This document shows positions 9,072 through 17,594 of a stretch of 64,000 bases of DNA, in pieces. The stretch covers positions 868,001 to 932,000 of the forward strand of contig NZ_LT607734.1 in the NCBI RefSeq assembly GCF_900095285.1, read 5' to 3'. Made by a program: the position numbers and the translations under genes. The notes beneath the pieces were generated by a model, which was given only the letters and a program-made list of their open reading frames with translations, did not search any database and had not been told where the DNA came from. Positions within the stretch are counted from its first letter, which is position 1. Each line of letters begins with the position of its first letter. The DNA comes from Fusobacterium gastrosuis. Its GTDB lineage: Bacteria; Fusobacteriota; Fusobacteriia; Fusobacteriales; Fusobacteriaceae.

Positions 9072-10244
9072 ATGTATATAAGTAAATCAATGAATATAAA
9101 AACTATAATAGAAAAATATCCAGAAACAATTCAAGTGTTTAAAAACATTGGGTTTAAAGGTTTAGAAAATCCGGCAGTTCTAGAGAAATTAGCTGATATT
9201 TCTCTAGAAAAAGCTATGATGATAAAAAAAGAAGATGTAGATGTGTTTATGGGGATGTTAAAACAGGTTATAGATGGAGTACAAAGAGAAGATAATACAC
9301 CAAAAGAGGCTACTCTTATGGGACTTTTACCTTGTCCAGTAAGAATACCATTGTTAGAAGGTTTTGAAAAATATTTATCGGATAATCCTGATATAAAATT
9401 AAAATATGATTTAAAAGCTGCTTATTCTGGGCTTGGTTGGATAAAAGATGAAGTCATAGATAAAAATGATATAGATAAATTAGCAGATATGTTTATTTCT
9501 GCTGGATTTGATTTATTTTTTGATAAAGATTTGATGGGAAAATTTAAAGCTCAAGGAATATTTAAAGATTTGACAGGTATAGAAAAATATAATGAAGATT
9601 TTGAAAATGAAAATATATCTCTTAAAGATCCAAGAGGAGATTATTCAATGATAGGAGTAGTTCCTGCAATTTTTATTGTAAATAAAGCATTATTAGGTGA
9701 TAGAGAGAAACCGACTTCATGGGCAGATATACTAAAACCTGAATTTGCAAGATCAGTATCTCTACCAATAGCAGACTTTGATTTATTTAATTCAATTTTA
9801 ATTCATATCTATAAACTTTATGGAAAAGAAGGAGTGAGAAGTTTAGGAAAATCTTTACTTTCAAATTTACATCCTGCTCAAATGATAGAAGCAAAAGAAC
9901 CAGTTGTGACAATAATGCCTTACTTTTTTTCAAAAATGGTTCCAGAAAAAGGACCAAAAGAAGTTATTTGGCCAAAAGAAGGTGCGATAATATCTCCAAT
10001 ATTCATGTTAACAAAAGCTGCTAAGGCAAAAGAACTTGATAAAATTATAAAATATATGAGTGGAGAAGCAGTAGGAAATGTTATGGCAAATCAAGGATTA
10101 TTCCCAAGTGTAAATCCAAGAGTTAAAAATCCAGTAAATGGAAGACCAATGTTGTGGGTAGGTTGGGATTTTATTTATGAAAATGATATGGGAAGATTAA
10201 TAAAAGAATGTGAAGAAACATTTAATGAAGGAGCGAAAGAATAA
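9072..10244 (+). CDS. DUF1858 domain fused to a substrate-binding-protein fold, no signal peptide
   Basis: A 390-residue protein with two parts. Residues 1-70 resemble DUF1858 (ScdA_N-like; SKSMNIKTIIEKYPETIQVF), a small helical domain often found with redox or metal proteins. Residues 85-390 look like a type 2 periplasmic binding protein of the iron/thiamine kind (LLPCPVRIPLLEGFEKYL; RGDYSMIGVVPAIFIVNK; KPTSWADILKPEFA). It has no signal peptide, membrane segment or lipobox, so it should be cytoplasmic, which is odd for this fold. The start at 9072 is chosen for the AGGAAAAGGAAAA upstream; the ATG at 9054 has no ribosome binding site. It is the first gene of a tight operon: its stop overlaps the next start (TAATG). 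Function unknown. Confidence 0.75.
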   Translation: MYISKSMNIKTIIEKYPETIQVFKNIGFKGLENPAVLEKLADISLEKAMMIKKEDVDVFMGMLKQVIDGVQREDNTPKEATLMGLLPCPVRIPLLEGFEKYLSDNPDIKLKYDLKAAYSGLGWIKDEVIDKNDIDKLADMFISAGFDLFFDKDLMGKFKAQGIFKDLTGIEKYNEDFENENISLKDPRGDYSMIGVVPAIFIVNKALLGDREKPTSWADILKPEFARSVSLPIADFDLFNSILIHIYKLYGKEGVRSLGKSLLSNLHPAQMIEAKEPVVTIMPYFFSKMVPEKGPKEVIWPKEGAIISPIFMLTKAAKAKELDKIIKYMSGEAVGNVMANQGLFPSVNPRVKNPVNGRPMLWVGWDFIYENDMGRLIKECEETFNEGAKE

Positions 10245-10936
10245 TGAAACTTATAACAGTGTCAGGACCACCATCATCAGGGAAAACTTCATTGATTATA
10301 AAGACAATAGAAAGTTTTAAGCAAAAAGGTTTGAAAGTAGGAATAGTAAAATTTGATTGTCTGTATACAGATGATGATGTACTTTATGAAAAAATTGGAG
10401 TTCCAGTAAAAAAAGGATTATCAGGTTCAGTTTGTCCAGATCATTTTTTTGCAAGTAATATTGAAGAAGTTGTACAATGGGGAAATAAAAACGAATTGGA
10501 TTTACTTATAACAGAAAGTGCTGGCTTATGCAATAGATGTTCTCCATATTTAAAAGATATAAAAGCAGTTTGTGTAATAGATAATTTAAGTGGAATAAAC
10601 ACTCCAAAAAAAATAGGACCAATGTTAAAATTAGCAGATGTAGTTGTGATAACAAAGGGAGATATAGTATCTCAAGCTGAAAGAGAGGTATTTGCTTCAA
10701 GAGTACAAACAGTAAATCCAAAAGCAGCAATTATTCATATAAATGGTCTAACAGGACAAGGAACTTATGAGTTTGCAAGCTTGATAATGGATGAAAATGA
10801 AGAGATAGATACAGTTATGGAAAGAAAATTGAGATTTCCTTTACCATCTGCAGTATGCTCTTATTGCCTAGGAGAAACTAGAATAGGAAATACATATCAA
10901 TTAGGAAATATTAGGAAAATAAATTTTGATGAGTAA
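10244..10936 (+). CDS. HypB/UreG/CobW-like GTPase with extra CxxC motifs
   Basis: A 230-residue P-loop NTPase of the SIMIBI class. The Walker A is GPPSSGKTS (residues 8-16) and a guanine-specificity motif TKGD lies at 137-140. The switch region near residues 90-99 reads TESAGLCNRC, placing a CxxC (Cys96, Cys99) where metallochaperone GTPases carry metal-binding residues; another CxxC (Cys205, Cys208, CSYCLGE) lies near the C-terminus, plus Cys64 in SVCPDHF. This suggests metal or iron-sulfur binding coupled to nucleotide hydrolysis, as in HypB and UreG, but the client is not known. It starts on the upstream stop codon and is followed 16 bases later by an ABC ATPase. Confidence 0.75.
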   Translation: MKLITVSGPPSSGKTSLIIKTIESFKQKGLKVGIVKFDCLYTDDDVLYEKIGVPVKKGLSGSVCPDHFFASNIEEVVQWGNKNELDLLITESAGLCNRCSPYLKDIKAVCVIDNLSGINTPKKIGPMLKLADVVVITKGDIVSQAEREVFASRVQTVNPKAAIIHINGLTGQGTYEFASLIMDENEEIDTVMERKLRFPLPSAVCSYCLGETRIGNTYQLGNIRKINFDE

Positions 10937-10952
10937 AAAACAGGAGATAAAA

Positions 10953-11804
10953 ATGAATAATGATGAGTTAAATATGAATTTTGAAGATTTAGACCTTTTA
11001 GATATATTAGGAGTAACTGAAGAAAAAATAGAAAATATAACTCTTCTTGCAGGAAAAAATAAACTGGGTGAAAAAGAAGGCTATGATGAATTACATATAA
11101 AATCTGGTGAAATAGTTGCGATTGTTGGACCTACTGGTTCTGGTAAGAGTAGATTACTTGCAGATATTGAATGGGGAGCACAGGGAGATACTCCAACGAA
11201 AAGAACAGTTTTAGTAAATGGAGAGCTTATGGATGCTAAAAAAAGATTTTCTCCAAGTTATAAATTAGTTGCCCAACTTTCTCAAAATATGAATTTTGTT
11301 ATGGACTTAACAGTTAGAGAATTCATAGATTTACATGCAGAGAGTAGATTAGTTTTAGATAGGGAATCTGTGATAGAGAAAATTTTTAATCAGGCGAATG
11401 AATTGGCAGGAGAAAAGTTTACTATTGATACTCCAATAACAAGTTTAAGTGGAGGACAATCAAGAGCTTTAATGATAGCAGACACTGCAATACTTTCGAC
11501 ATCTCCAATAGTTTTAATCGATGAGATTGAAAATGCAGGTATAGATAGAAAGAAAGCTTTAGATTTATTGGTAGGGAACAATAAAATTGTTCTAATGGCA
11601 ACGCATGATCCTATACTTGCTCTTATGGGGGATAGAAGAATAGTTATAAAAAATGGCGGAATAGATAAAGTTATTGAATCTACTCCAGAAGAAAAAGCCA
11701 TATTAGGATCACTTACAGAGCTTGATGATGTTGTTCAAGGAATGAGAAATAAGTTAAGATATGGTCAAAAACTAGAGTTAGATTTTGAAATAAAAAAAAT
11801 ATAA
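10953..11804 (+). CDS. Soluble ABC-type ATPase of a three-gene operon
   Basis: A 283-residue ATP-binding cassette protein with all motifs: Walker A GPTGSGKS (residues 59-66), signature LSGGQSRALM, Walker B PIVLIDEIENAG and the switch His in MATHDP. The N-terminal 50 residues and C-terminal tail are unlike ordinary importer ATPases, and no membrane permease is encoded nearby, so it may be a cytoplasmic ATPase rather than a transporter subunit. The ATG at 10953 is preferred: AGGAG lies 6 bases upstream, whereas TTG 10926 and ATG 10929 lie inside the end of the preceding gene. A bidirectional terminator follows. Function inferred only at family level. Confidence 0.78.
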   Translation: MNNDELNMNFEDLDLLDILGVTEEKIENITLLAGKNKLGEKEGYDELHIKSGEIVAIVGPTGSGKSRLLADIEWGAQGDTPTKRTVLVNGELMDAKKRFSPSYKLVAQLSQNMNFVMDLTVREFIDLHAESRLVLDRESVIEKIFNQANELAGEKFTIDTPITSLSGGQSRALMIADTAILSTSPIVLIDEIENAGIDRKKALDLLVGNNKIVLMATHDPILALMGDRRIVIKNGGIDKVIESTPEEKAILGSLTELDDVVQGMRNKLRYGQKLELDFEIKKI

Positions 11805-11805
11805 A

Positions 11806-11852
11806 TAAAAAAAGCACTAGAATTAAAAAGTAAAATTTTAGTGCTTTTTTAT
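11806..11852. terminator. Bidirectional terminator between convergent genes
   Basis: AAAAAAGCACTA (11808-11819) pairs with TAGTGCTTTTTT (11839-11850). A-rich and T-rich flanks make it usable by both the ABC ATPase operon and the minus-strand peroxidase gene. Confidence 0.82.
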
Positions 11853-11858
11853 AAGATA

Positions 11859-12404
11859 TTAAATCAATTTTTTAATTTCTTCTTCAATTTTAGAAATATC
11901 AGCAGTAGGTTCAAATCTAGTTATAACCTTTCCGTTTCTATCGATTAAAAATTTAGTAAAGTTCCATTTGATATCAGGAACTTCTCTGAAGTTTGGATTA
12001 GATTTTTCTAACATGCCTTCTAGTAGAGGACTAAGTTTATGTTCTTTATCAAAGCCAGAGAAACCTTTTTCTTTTTGCAAAAACAAGAATAATGGATGAG
12101 CATTTTCTCCATTAACATCGGTTTTTGAAAATTGAGTATATGAAACTCCAAAATTTAAACTACAAAAATTTGAAACTTCTTCATCTGTTCCAGGAGTTTG
12201 AGCTCCAAATTGATTAGATGGGAAATCTAAAATTTCTAATCCCTTTTCTTTATAGTTTTTGTAAAGTTTTTCTAAATCATCATATTGTGGAGTAAAGCCA
12301 CAACCTGTTGCAGAATTTACTATAAGTAAAACTTTTCCTTTATATTGTTCAAAACTAATTTCTTCTCCATTTATTTTTCTCGCATTAAAATTGTAAATAT
12401 TCAT
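11859..12404 (-). CDS. Glutathione peroxidase family thiol peroxidase
   Basis: A 181-residue cytoplasmic peroxidase of the GPx/BsaA family, reducing hydrogen peroxide or lipid hydroperoxides. The catalytic centre is a cysteine, not selenocysteine: Cys35 in VNSATGCGFTPQY, with the partner Gln65 in DFPSNQFGAQTPG and the Trp in KWNFTKF, plus Asn in the same motif. Cys81 is a candidate resolving residue, so thioredoxin is a likelier reductant than glutathione. The start at 12404 was chosen because GGAGGG lies 7 bases upstream; the in-frame ATG at 12419 overlaps that ribosome binding site. Confidence 0.9.
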   Translation of the reverse strand: MNIYNFNARKINGEEISFEQYKGKVLLIVNSATGCGFTPQYDDLEKLYKNYKEKGLEILDFPSNQFGAQTPGTDEEVSNFCSLNFGVSYTQFSKTDVNGENAHPLFLFLQKEKGFSGFDKEHKLSPLLEGMLEKSNPNFREVPDIKWNFTKFLIDRNGKVITRFEPTADISKIEEEIKKLI

Positions 12405-12419
12405 AAAATATCCCTCCAT

Positions 12420-12536
12420 TTATTTAAAAACTTTTGAAAATATTGTTACTATTATAGCCAAAAGTATAAGAACTATAAATATAGAAAGCATTCCTTTTCC
12501 CATTAATTCAAGAGATATAAAAAAATTTGTATTCAT
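12420..12536 (-). CDS. Small OadG-like gamma subunit of a sodium-pumping decarboxylase (38 aa)
   Basis: A 38-codon gene overlooked because of its size. The product begins MNTNFFISLELMGKGML and then has one membrane helix (about residues 18-34) and a short basic tail. The LMGKGM followed by hydrophobic residues is the usual start of OadG-type gamma subunits, which stabilise the membrane complex; most have a longer metal-binding tail, which is missing here. AGGAG lies 7 bases before the ATG, and the gene starts 9 bases after the beta subunit stop, so the two are translated from one message. The small size makes the family call moderate. Confidence 0.65.
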   Translation of the reverse strand: MNTNFFISLELMGKGMLSIFIVLILLAIIVTIFSKVFK

Positions 12537-12545
12537 AATCGTCTC

Positions 12546-13682
12546 CTATAAAAATTTTTGAATTAAGTTTAAAATAACTCCACCGGCAACAACAGAACCA
12601 ATTTGTCCAGCAACATTAGCACCTACTGCAAACATAAGTAAATGATTTGTACAATCTTCTTTCAATCCCATTTTTTGTACAACACGAGCTGACATAGGAA
12701 AAGCTGAAATTCCAGCAGCACCTATCATCGGATTTATTTTATTTTTAGTAAATAGATTTAAAATTTTAGCAAATACAACTCCACCTATTGTATCAAAAAC
12801 AAAAGCTAAAAGACCGATTCCCATAATTAAAAGAGTTTCTTTTACAACGAAATATTCAGATCTCATACTAAATGAAATTGTAATTCCTAGAAGCAAAGTG
12901 ATTAAATTAGCAAGTTCATTACTTGCAGTTTTAGTTAAATTAGCAAGAACACCTGATTCTTTGATTAAATTTCCAAACATTAAAAAGCCTACAAGTGAAA
13001 CCGACATAGGTGCAACAAGCCCAGCTACTATGGTTACTACAATAGGAAATAAAACTCTTGCTTTTTTAGATACTCCAGCAGGATTGTAACGCATTTTTAT
13101 TTTTCGTTCTTTTTCTGTTGTTACAAGTCTTATTGCAATAGGTTGTACAATGGGAACCAAAGCCATGTAACTATATGCTGCAACTGCTATCGCCCCAATA
13201 TATTTTGAATGTAAAACTTGAGAAACTAAAATTGAAGTAGGGCCATCAGCAGCTCCTATAATTCCTATTGAAGCAGCATCTTTTAGGTCAAATCCCAATA
13301 AAGTAGAAAGTGAAAGTGCAAAGAAAATTCCAAATTGTGCTGCGGCTCCAAACAAGAACATTTGTGGGTTAGATAGAAGTGGTCCAAAGTCTATCATAGC
13401 TCCAATACCAATAAATAATAATAGCGGTAGTGCTTCTGAAGTTTCGATAGTAACTTCAAAAAGCCATTCAACAATTCCTGTTACATTTCCAATACCAGCC
13501 ATGGTTTGATTTATTGCACCTGATAAAGGCAGATTTACAAGTATTGCTCCAAAGCCCATAGGTAACAAAAGTGCAGGTTCAAATTCTTTTACAATAGCTA
13601 GATAAATAAGTAAAGCTCCTATTCCGTACATAACAAGATCTTGCCAAGTGATTAATCTTATTCCTTCTACTAAAAAATCCAT
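12546..13682 (-). CDS. oadB: Sodium ion-translocating decarboxylase beta subunit
   Basis: A 378-residue integral membrane protein of the OadB/GcdB/MmdB family. It couples decarboxylation of a carboxybiotin carrier to Na+ export. The family core is clear: GIIGAADGPTSILVSQ (with the essential Asp) followed by an IAVAAYSYMALVPIVQP helix, and near the C-terminus LLMFAVGANVAGQIGS. Oxaloacetate, glutaconyl-CoA and methylmalonyl-CoA enzymes share this subunit, and no carboxyltransferase or biotin carrier is nearby, so the substrate cannot be fixed from this window; the symbol is by family only. It is followed by the 38-aa gamma-like gene. Confidence 0.88.
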   Translation of the reverse strand: MDFLVEGIRLITWQDLVMYGIGALLIYLAIVKEFEPALLLPMGFGAILVNLPLSGAINQTMAGIGNVTGIVEWLFEVTIETSEALPLLLFIGIGAMIDFGPLLSNPQMFLFGAAAQFGIFFALSLSTLLGFDLKDAASIGIIGAADGPTSILVSQVLHSKYIGAIAVAAYSYMALVPIVQPIAIRLVTTEKERKIKMRYNPAGVSKKARVLFPIVVTIVAGLVAPMSVSLVGFLMFGNLIKESGVLANLTKTASNELANLITLLLGITISFSMRSEYFVVKETLLIMGIGLLAFVFDTIGGVVFAKILNLFTKNKINPMIGAAGISAFPMSARVVQKMGLKEDCTNHLLMFAVGANVAGQIGSVVAGGVILNLIQKFL

Positions 13683-13895
13683 TTATCCTCCTTAATAATA
13701 TGAAAGTTGTTTTATTCTATACTAAAAAATTAATAAATTCAAGTATATTTTTTAGATATGTAAAGAGAATAAGATATATAAAACACAGGATCTATTATTC
13801 TCATTTTGCAAAACTTTATAAAATTAATATAATTTTGATAAGCAAATAAATATAAAGTGTGATATAATAAAAAAATAAAAAATAGGAGGAATATT

Positions 13896-14960
13896 ATGAA
13901 AAAAATAAAACAAAAATTGACTACTTTATTAATATTAGGAACATTTTTTTCTAATATAAGTTTTTCAAAAAATATAAAGATAGTTGAGGATGCAGCAAAG
14001 AATAAAGTAGAAGTTGAGAAAAAAATTGATAAAATAGGAATAACACCTATGCCTTGGGCATCGGTGGTCTATGCTATTGACGGTAGTTCAGAAAAAATTG
14101 TAACAATGAATCCAAGCTCTATGAAAGCGTATAAAGGAAATTTTTTAGAAAAGTTAGATTCAGATTTTGGTAAAATTGATACAAAAATAGTAGGACAAAA
14201 TTTTGTAATAAATTTAGAAGAGCTAATAAAACTTGAACCACAGGTTATGTTAATATGGGATAATCAAAAAGATGAGGCAGAGAAATTAAAAGCTCTAGGA
14301 ATAGCTCCTATTATGGTAAAAAATAAGACAATAGAAGAGTTACAAGCAAGTATGAAAGCTGTTGGGGAAATATTAGGAAAAGAAATAAGAGCAAATGAAT
14401 TTATTGAACTTTATTCTAAAACATATCAAAAAATAAAATCATATGAAAATGAAGTAAAAAAAGCTAAAAAACCAAAAGTACTATATTTAAGGGATTCAAA
14501 ATTGTCTTTTGCACAAGGAAGTGATAACTTTATAAGAGAAACTTTAGAGATGGCAGGAGCAGATAATATTGCAGGGAAATCTATATCAATGGAAGAAATA
14601 GTAGCAACAAATCCAGATATAATTTTATTAAGTAATTTCGATCCATTTACCCCTGAAGACTTATATAATAATAAAATTAAAGGTCAAGATTGGAGCCAAA
14701 TTAAAGCTGTAAAGGAAAAAAGAGTATATAAAACTCCAATAGGAATTTATCGTTGGGATGCTCCCGGAGTTGAAACACCTTTAATGATGGAATGGCTAGC
14801 AAAAGTAATACAGCCAGAAATCTTTAAAAATATTAAATTTAATTCTGATTTGAAAAAATATTTTAAAAATTATTTTAATTATGAATTAACAGATAGTGAT
14901 GTGGCTCAAATCTTAAATCATGAAGCAAATAAAAATAGCAAGAAAATAAATTTGGAGTAG
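13896..14960 (+). CDS. FecB/BtuF-type ABC transporter substrate-binding protein
   Basis: A 354-residue secreted binding protein of the siderophore/heme/cobalamin class (type 3, PF01497). A signal peptide covers about residues 1-24 with no lipobox Cys. The mature domain shows VGQNFVINLEELIKLEPQVMLIW, LGIAPIMVKNKTIEEL, a long linking helix, and the second lobe beginning KPKVLYLR. It delivers its ligand to the FecCD-type permease encoded 5 bases downstream. Placement in front of nitrogenase-like genes suggests the ligand is a metal chelate or tetrapyrrole processed in the cytoplasm, but that is inference. GGAGGAATATT precedes the start. Confidence 0.9.
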   Translation: MKKIKQKLTTLLILGTFFSNISFSKNIKIVEDAAKNKVEVEKKIDKIGITPMPWASVVYAIDGSSEKIVTMNPSSMKAYKGNFLEKLDSDFGKIDTKIVGQNFVINLEELIKLEPQVMLIWDNQKDEAEKLKALGIAPIMVKNKTIEELQASMKAVGEILGKEIRANEFIELYSKTYQKIKSYENEVKKAKKPKVLYLRDSKLSFAQGSDNFIRETLEMAGADNIAGKSISMEEIVATNPDIILLSNFDPFTPEDLYNNKIKGQDWSQIKAVKEKRVYKTPIGIYRWDAPGVETPLMMEWLAKVIQPEIFKNIKFNSDLKKYFKNYFNYELTDSDVAQILNHEANKNSKKINLE

Positions 14961-14965
14961 AACAA

Positions 14966-15982
14966 ATGAGTGATGACAATTACAAATATAAAATTACAAT
15001 AATAGTTATAATGTTTGTGGTAATAAGTATTTTATCAATTTCTGTGGGGAGATATTCTATATCTCCCGTAGAAATTGTGAAAATTATTTTAAATAAAGTT
15101 TTTAATATAGACATATTATCAAGTACTTCCAAAAAAGAAGTTGTCATAACTGCTTTAAGATTTCCAAGAATAATTGGAGCTATTTTAGTAGGAGCTTCTT
15201 TATCACTATCAGGAGCAACTTACCAAGGAACATTTAAAAATGTGCTAGTAGCACCGGATTTATTAGGAGTTTCTTCTGGAGCATCAATAGGAGCAGCGAT
15301 AGCAATTTTATTACATTTTAATTCATCTTTGATACAAGTATTTGCTTTTTTGGGAGGAATAATAGCCGTGTTGATGACATTGTCAATACCCAAATTTATT
15401 AAAAATGATTCCATGATAATATTAATTCTTTCTGGAATAATAGTTTCAGGTTTTTTAATTTCAATTATGGGTATAATAAAATATGTGGCTGATCCAGAAA
15501 CTCAGTTAGCACCAATAACATATTGGCAATTGGGAAGCTTGGCAGCAATAAGTTACTCAGACTTAAAGTATGCTATATTTCCTATAATGATATCAGTATT
15601 TTTGATTTATAAGCTTAGATGGCAAATAAATATTCTTTCGCTTGGTGATGATGATGCTAGAAGTTTAGGGGTGCCGGTTAAAAAAGTAAGGATATGTTTA
15701 ATAATTCTTTCGACAATATTAACAGCAAGTTCGGTTTCTATGACTGGAACGATAGGCTGGATAGGTTTAGTAGTTCCTCACTTTGGAAGATTGATGGTTG
15801 GGGCAGACAATAGGAAACTAATTCCAACAGTGTTTTTCTTAGGGGCTATTTTTTTATTAGTAATAGATACTTTGTCAAGAACAATAACAGGTTCAGAGAT
15901 TCCTTTAAGTATTTTAACTGGAATTTTAGGAGCACCATTTTATTTTTATTTATTGTTGAAACAGAGGTTGAAGTTAAGATGA
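14966..15982 (+). CDS. FecCD/BtuC-type ABC transporter permease
   Basis: A 338-residue permease with about ten membrane segments, typical length for FecCD (PF01032). Signatures include [20 protein letters not shown] near residues 67-86, [13 protein letters not shown], and the ATPase-contact and late motifs [15 protein letters not shown] and DTLSRT. It forms the homodimeric channel for iron chelates, heme or corrinoids. It sits between its binding protein and its ATPase, with a 4-base overlap (ATGA) with the latter. Confidence 0.93.
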   Translation: MSDDNYKYKITIIVIMFVVISILSISVGRYSISPVEIVKIILNKVFNIDILSSTSKKEVVITALRFPRIIGAILVGASLSLSGATYQGTFKNVLVAPDLLGVSSGASIGAAIAILLHFNSSLIQVFAFLGGIIAVLMTLSIPKFIKNDSMIILILSGIIVSGFLISIMGIIKYVADPETQLAPITYWQLGSLAAISYSDLKYAIFPIMISVFLIYKLRWQINILSLGDDDARSLGVPVKKVRICLIILSTILTASSVSMTGTIGWIGLVVPHFGRLMVGADNRKLIPTVFFLGAIFLLVIDTLSRTITGSEIPLSILTGILGAPFYFYLLLKQRLKLR

Positions 15983-16755
15983 TACTAGAGGTTAAGAATA
16001 TATATTTTCAGTATAAAAAAGAAAAAATGAATTTAAAAGATGTTAGTTTCAATCTCAGTAAAGGTGAAATAGTTTCTATTTTAGGAGCAAATGGTGCAGG
16101 GAAATCAACACTTTTTAAATTAATTATGGGAATTTTGAAACCTTTTAAAGGTGAAATAAAGATAAATGGAAAATCACTTTCTGATTATAGTTTAAAGGAA
16201 GTAGCAAGAGAAATAGGATATGTAAGGCAATACAATGAAAATATTTTTGAATATACTGTAAAAGATTTTTTAATAATGGGTAGAGCACCTTATATTGGAC
16301 TTATGCAAAATCCCAAAAAAGAAGATTGGGATATAGTTAATCAAGTTATGGAAAAGTTAGAAATTTCACATTTAGCAGATAAAAATATGAATGAACTAAG
16401 TGGAGGACAAAATCAACTTATATTTTTAGGAAGAGTTCTGGTTCAAAACCCTAAAATTATTCTTTTAGATGAACCTACAAATCACTTAGATTTAGGGAAT
16501 CAATATAAAATTTTAAAGATTTTAAAAAATCTCAGTAAAGAAGGATATACTATATTAATGACAACTCATTTTCCTGATCATATAATTCTGTTAGGAGGAA
16601 AAGTAGGTATAATAGATAACAAAGGAAATTTAAAGTATGGATTAATAGATGAGTTATTAACAGAAGAAGAATTAAGAAACATTTACAATGTTTCGTTGAA
16701 AAAGACATATGTGGCTGAATTAAAAAGAGATGTGTGTACATTTGAGAAGATTTAG
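15979..16755 (+). CDS. FecE/BtuD-type ABC transporter ATP-binding protein
   Basis: A 258-residue ABC ATPase with Walker [10 protein letters not shown] (about residues 36-44), Q-loop [14 protein letters not shown], signature [13 protein letters not shown], Walker [13 protein letters not shown] and switch His in TTHFPDH. The arrangement matches ATPases of iron-siderophore/cobalamin importers. It energises the permease encoded just upstream and overlaps it by four bases. The next gene, a NifH homologue, starts 20 bases later with no terminator between, so import and reduction functions are transcriptionally linked. Confidence 0.93.
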   Translation: MILEVKNIYFQYKKEKMNLKDVSFNLSKGEIVSILGANGAGKSTLFKLIMGILKPFKGEIKINGKSLSDYSLKEVAREIGYVRQYNENIFEYTVKDFLIMGRAPYIGLMQNPKKEDWDIVNQVMEKLEISHLADKNMNELSGGQNQLIFLGRVLVQNPKIILLDEPTNHLDLGNQYKILKILKNLSKEGYTILMTTHFPDHIILLGGKVGIIDNKGNLKYGLIDELLTEEELRNIYNVSLKKTYVAELKRDVCTFEKI

Positions 16756-16775
16756 ATATTATAAAGGAAATTGAT

Positions 16776-17594
16776 ATGTTAAGAATAGCATTTTATGGAA
16801 AAGGTGGAATAGGGAAATCAACTTTGGCATCAAATATTTCTGTTGCATTTGCAAAAGCTGGTAAAAAAGTGTTACATATAGGTTGTGACCCCAAATCTGA
16901 TTCTACTAGATTTTTTTTAAATAAGAAACAAAAAACAGTTCTTGATATATTAGATGAAAAAGGGAATATAACAAGAGAAGAAATAGTTTTAAAAGGGAAA
17001 TTTGGGATTTCTTGTATAGAAACTGGAGGACCTAAAGCTGGAGTTGGTTGTGCTGGTTTGGGAATATCAACTACCATGCAGGAGTTAGAAAGATTAGGAG
17101 TTTTATCTGAAAATTGGGATATTATAATTTATGATGTTTTAGGAGATGTTGTATGTGGGGGATTTGCAATTCCCATGAGAAAACATTATGTAGATAAGAT
17201 ATGTGTAGTTACTTCAGCTGATTTCATGTCTTTATATGCGGCAAATAATATTTTAAATGGTATAAATAATTATAAAAGTAAAAAAAATCCATTAATTGGA
17301 ATCTTAGTTGGAAATAAAATTAATTCACAAAGTGAAGAAGAAATTATAAAATTGTTTGCAGAATATACAAATATAGAAATAGGAGCTCTGATAAGAGAAG
17401 ATTTTTCTTTCAAACTTTCAGATTTCAAAAAAGAATTAATCCTAGAAAATGAAAATTTTTCAGATAGTGAAAAAGAAATCTTGTATTTAAAAAATAAGAT
17501 TGAAACCATAGAGTACACTAAAGAGCTCAGCACATTATCAGAAGAAGAGTTGGAAGAATTTAGAGATAATATAAGTAGGAGAATGTTAAAATGA
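16776..17594 (+). CDS. NifH-like ATPase/reductase (nitrogenase iron protein family, not nitrogenase)
   Basis: A 272-residue member of the NifH/BchL/CfbC superfamily: a homodimeric ATPase that passes electrons from a bridging [4Fe-4S] cluster to a partner. The P-loop is GKGGIGKST (residues 8-16), [10 protein letters not shown] follows at 36-45, and the cluster ligands Cys92 (GVGCAGLG) and Cys127 (DVVCGGF) are both present. The Arg that follows the first ligand in nitrogenase NifH (target of ADP-ribosylation) is Leu here, one sign of a divergent role. The C-terminal part after residue 200 is diverged. Its stop overlaps the start of the NifD-like gene by four bases. No nifB, nifE, nifN or nifK is present. 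Confidence 0.9.
   Translation: MLRIAFYGKGGIGKSTLASNISVAFAKAGKKVLHIGCDPKSDSTRFFLNKKQKTVLDILDEKGNITREEIVLKGKFGISCIETGGPKAGVGCAGLGISTTMQELERLGVLSENWDIIIYDVLGDVVCGGFAIPMRKHYVDKICVVTSADFMSLYAANNILNGINNYKSKKNPLIGILVGNKINSQSEEEIIKLFAEYTNIEIGALIREDFSFKLSDFKKELILENENFSDSEKEILYLKNKIETIEYTKELSTLSEEELEEFRDNISRRMLK

Noticed and set aside
12898-13089. Plus-strand frame opposite oadB
   Set aside because: Antisense shadow of a strong membrane protein gene; low-complexity product.
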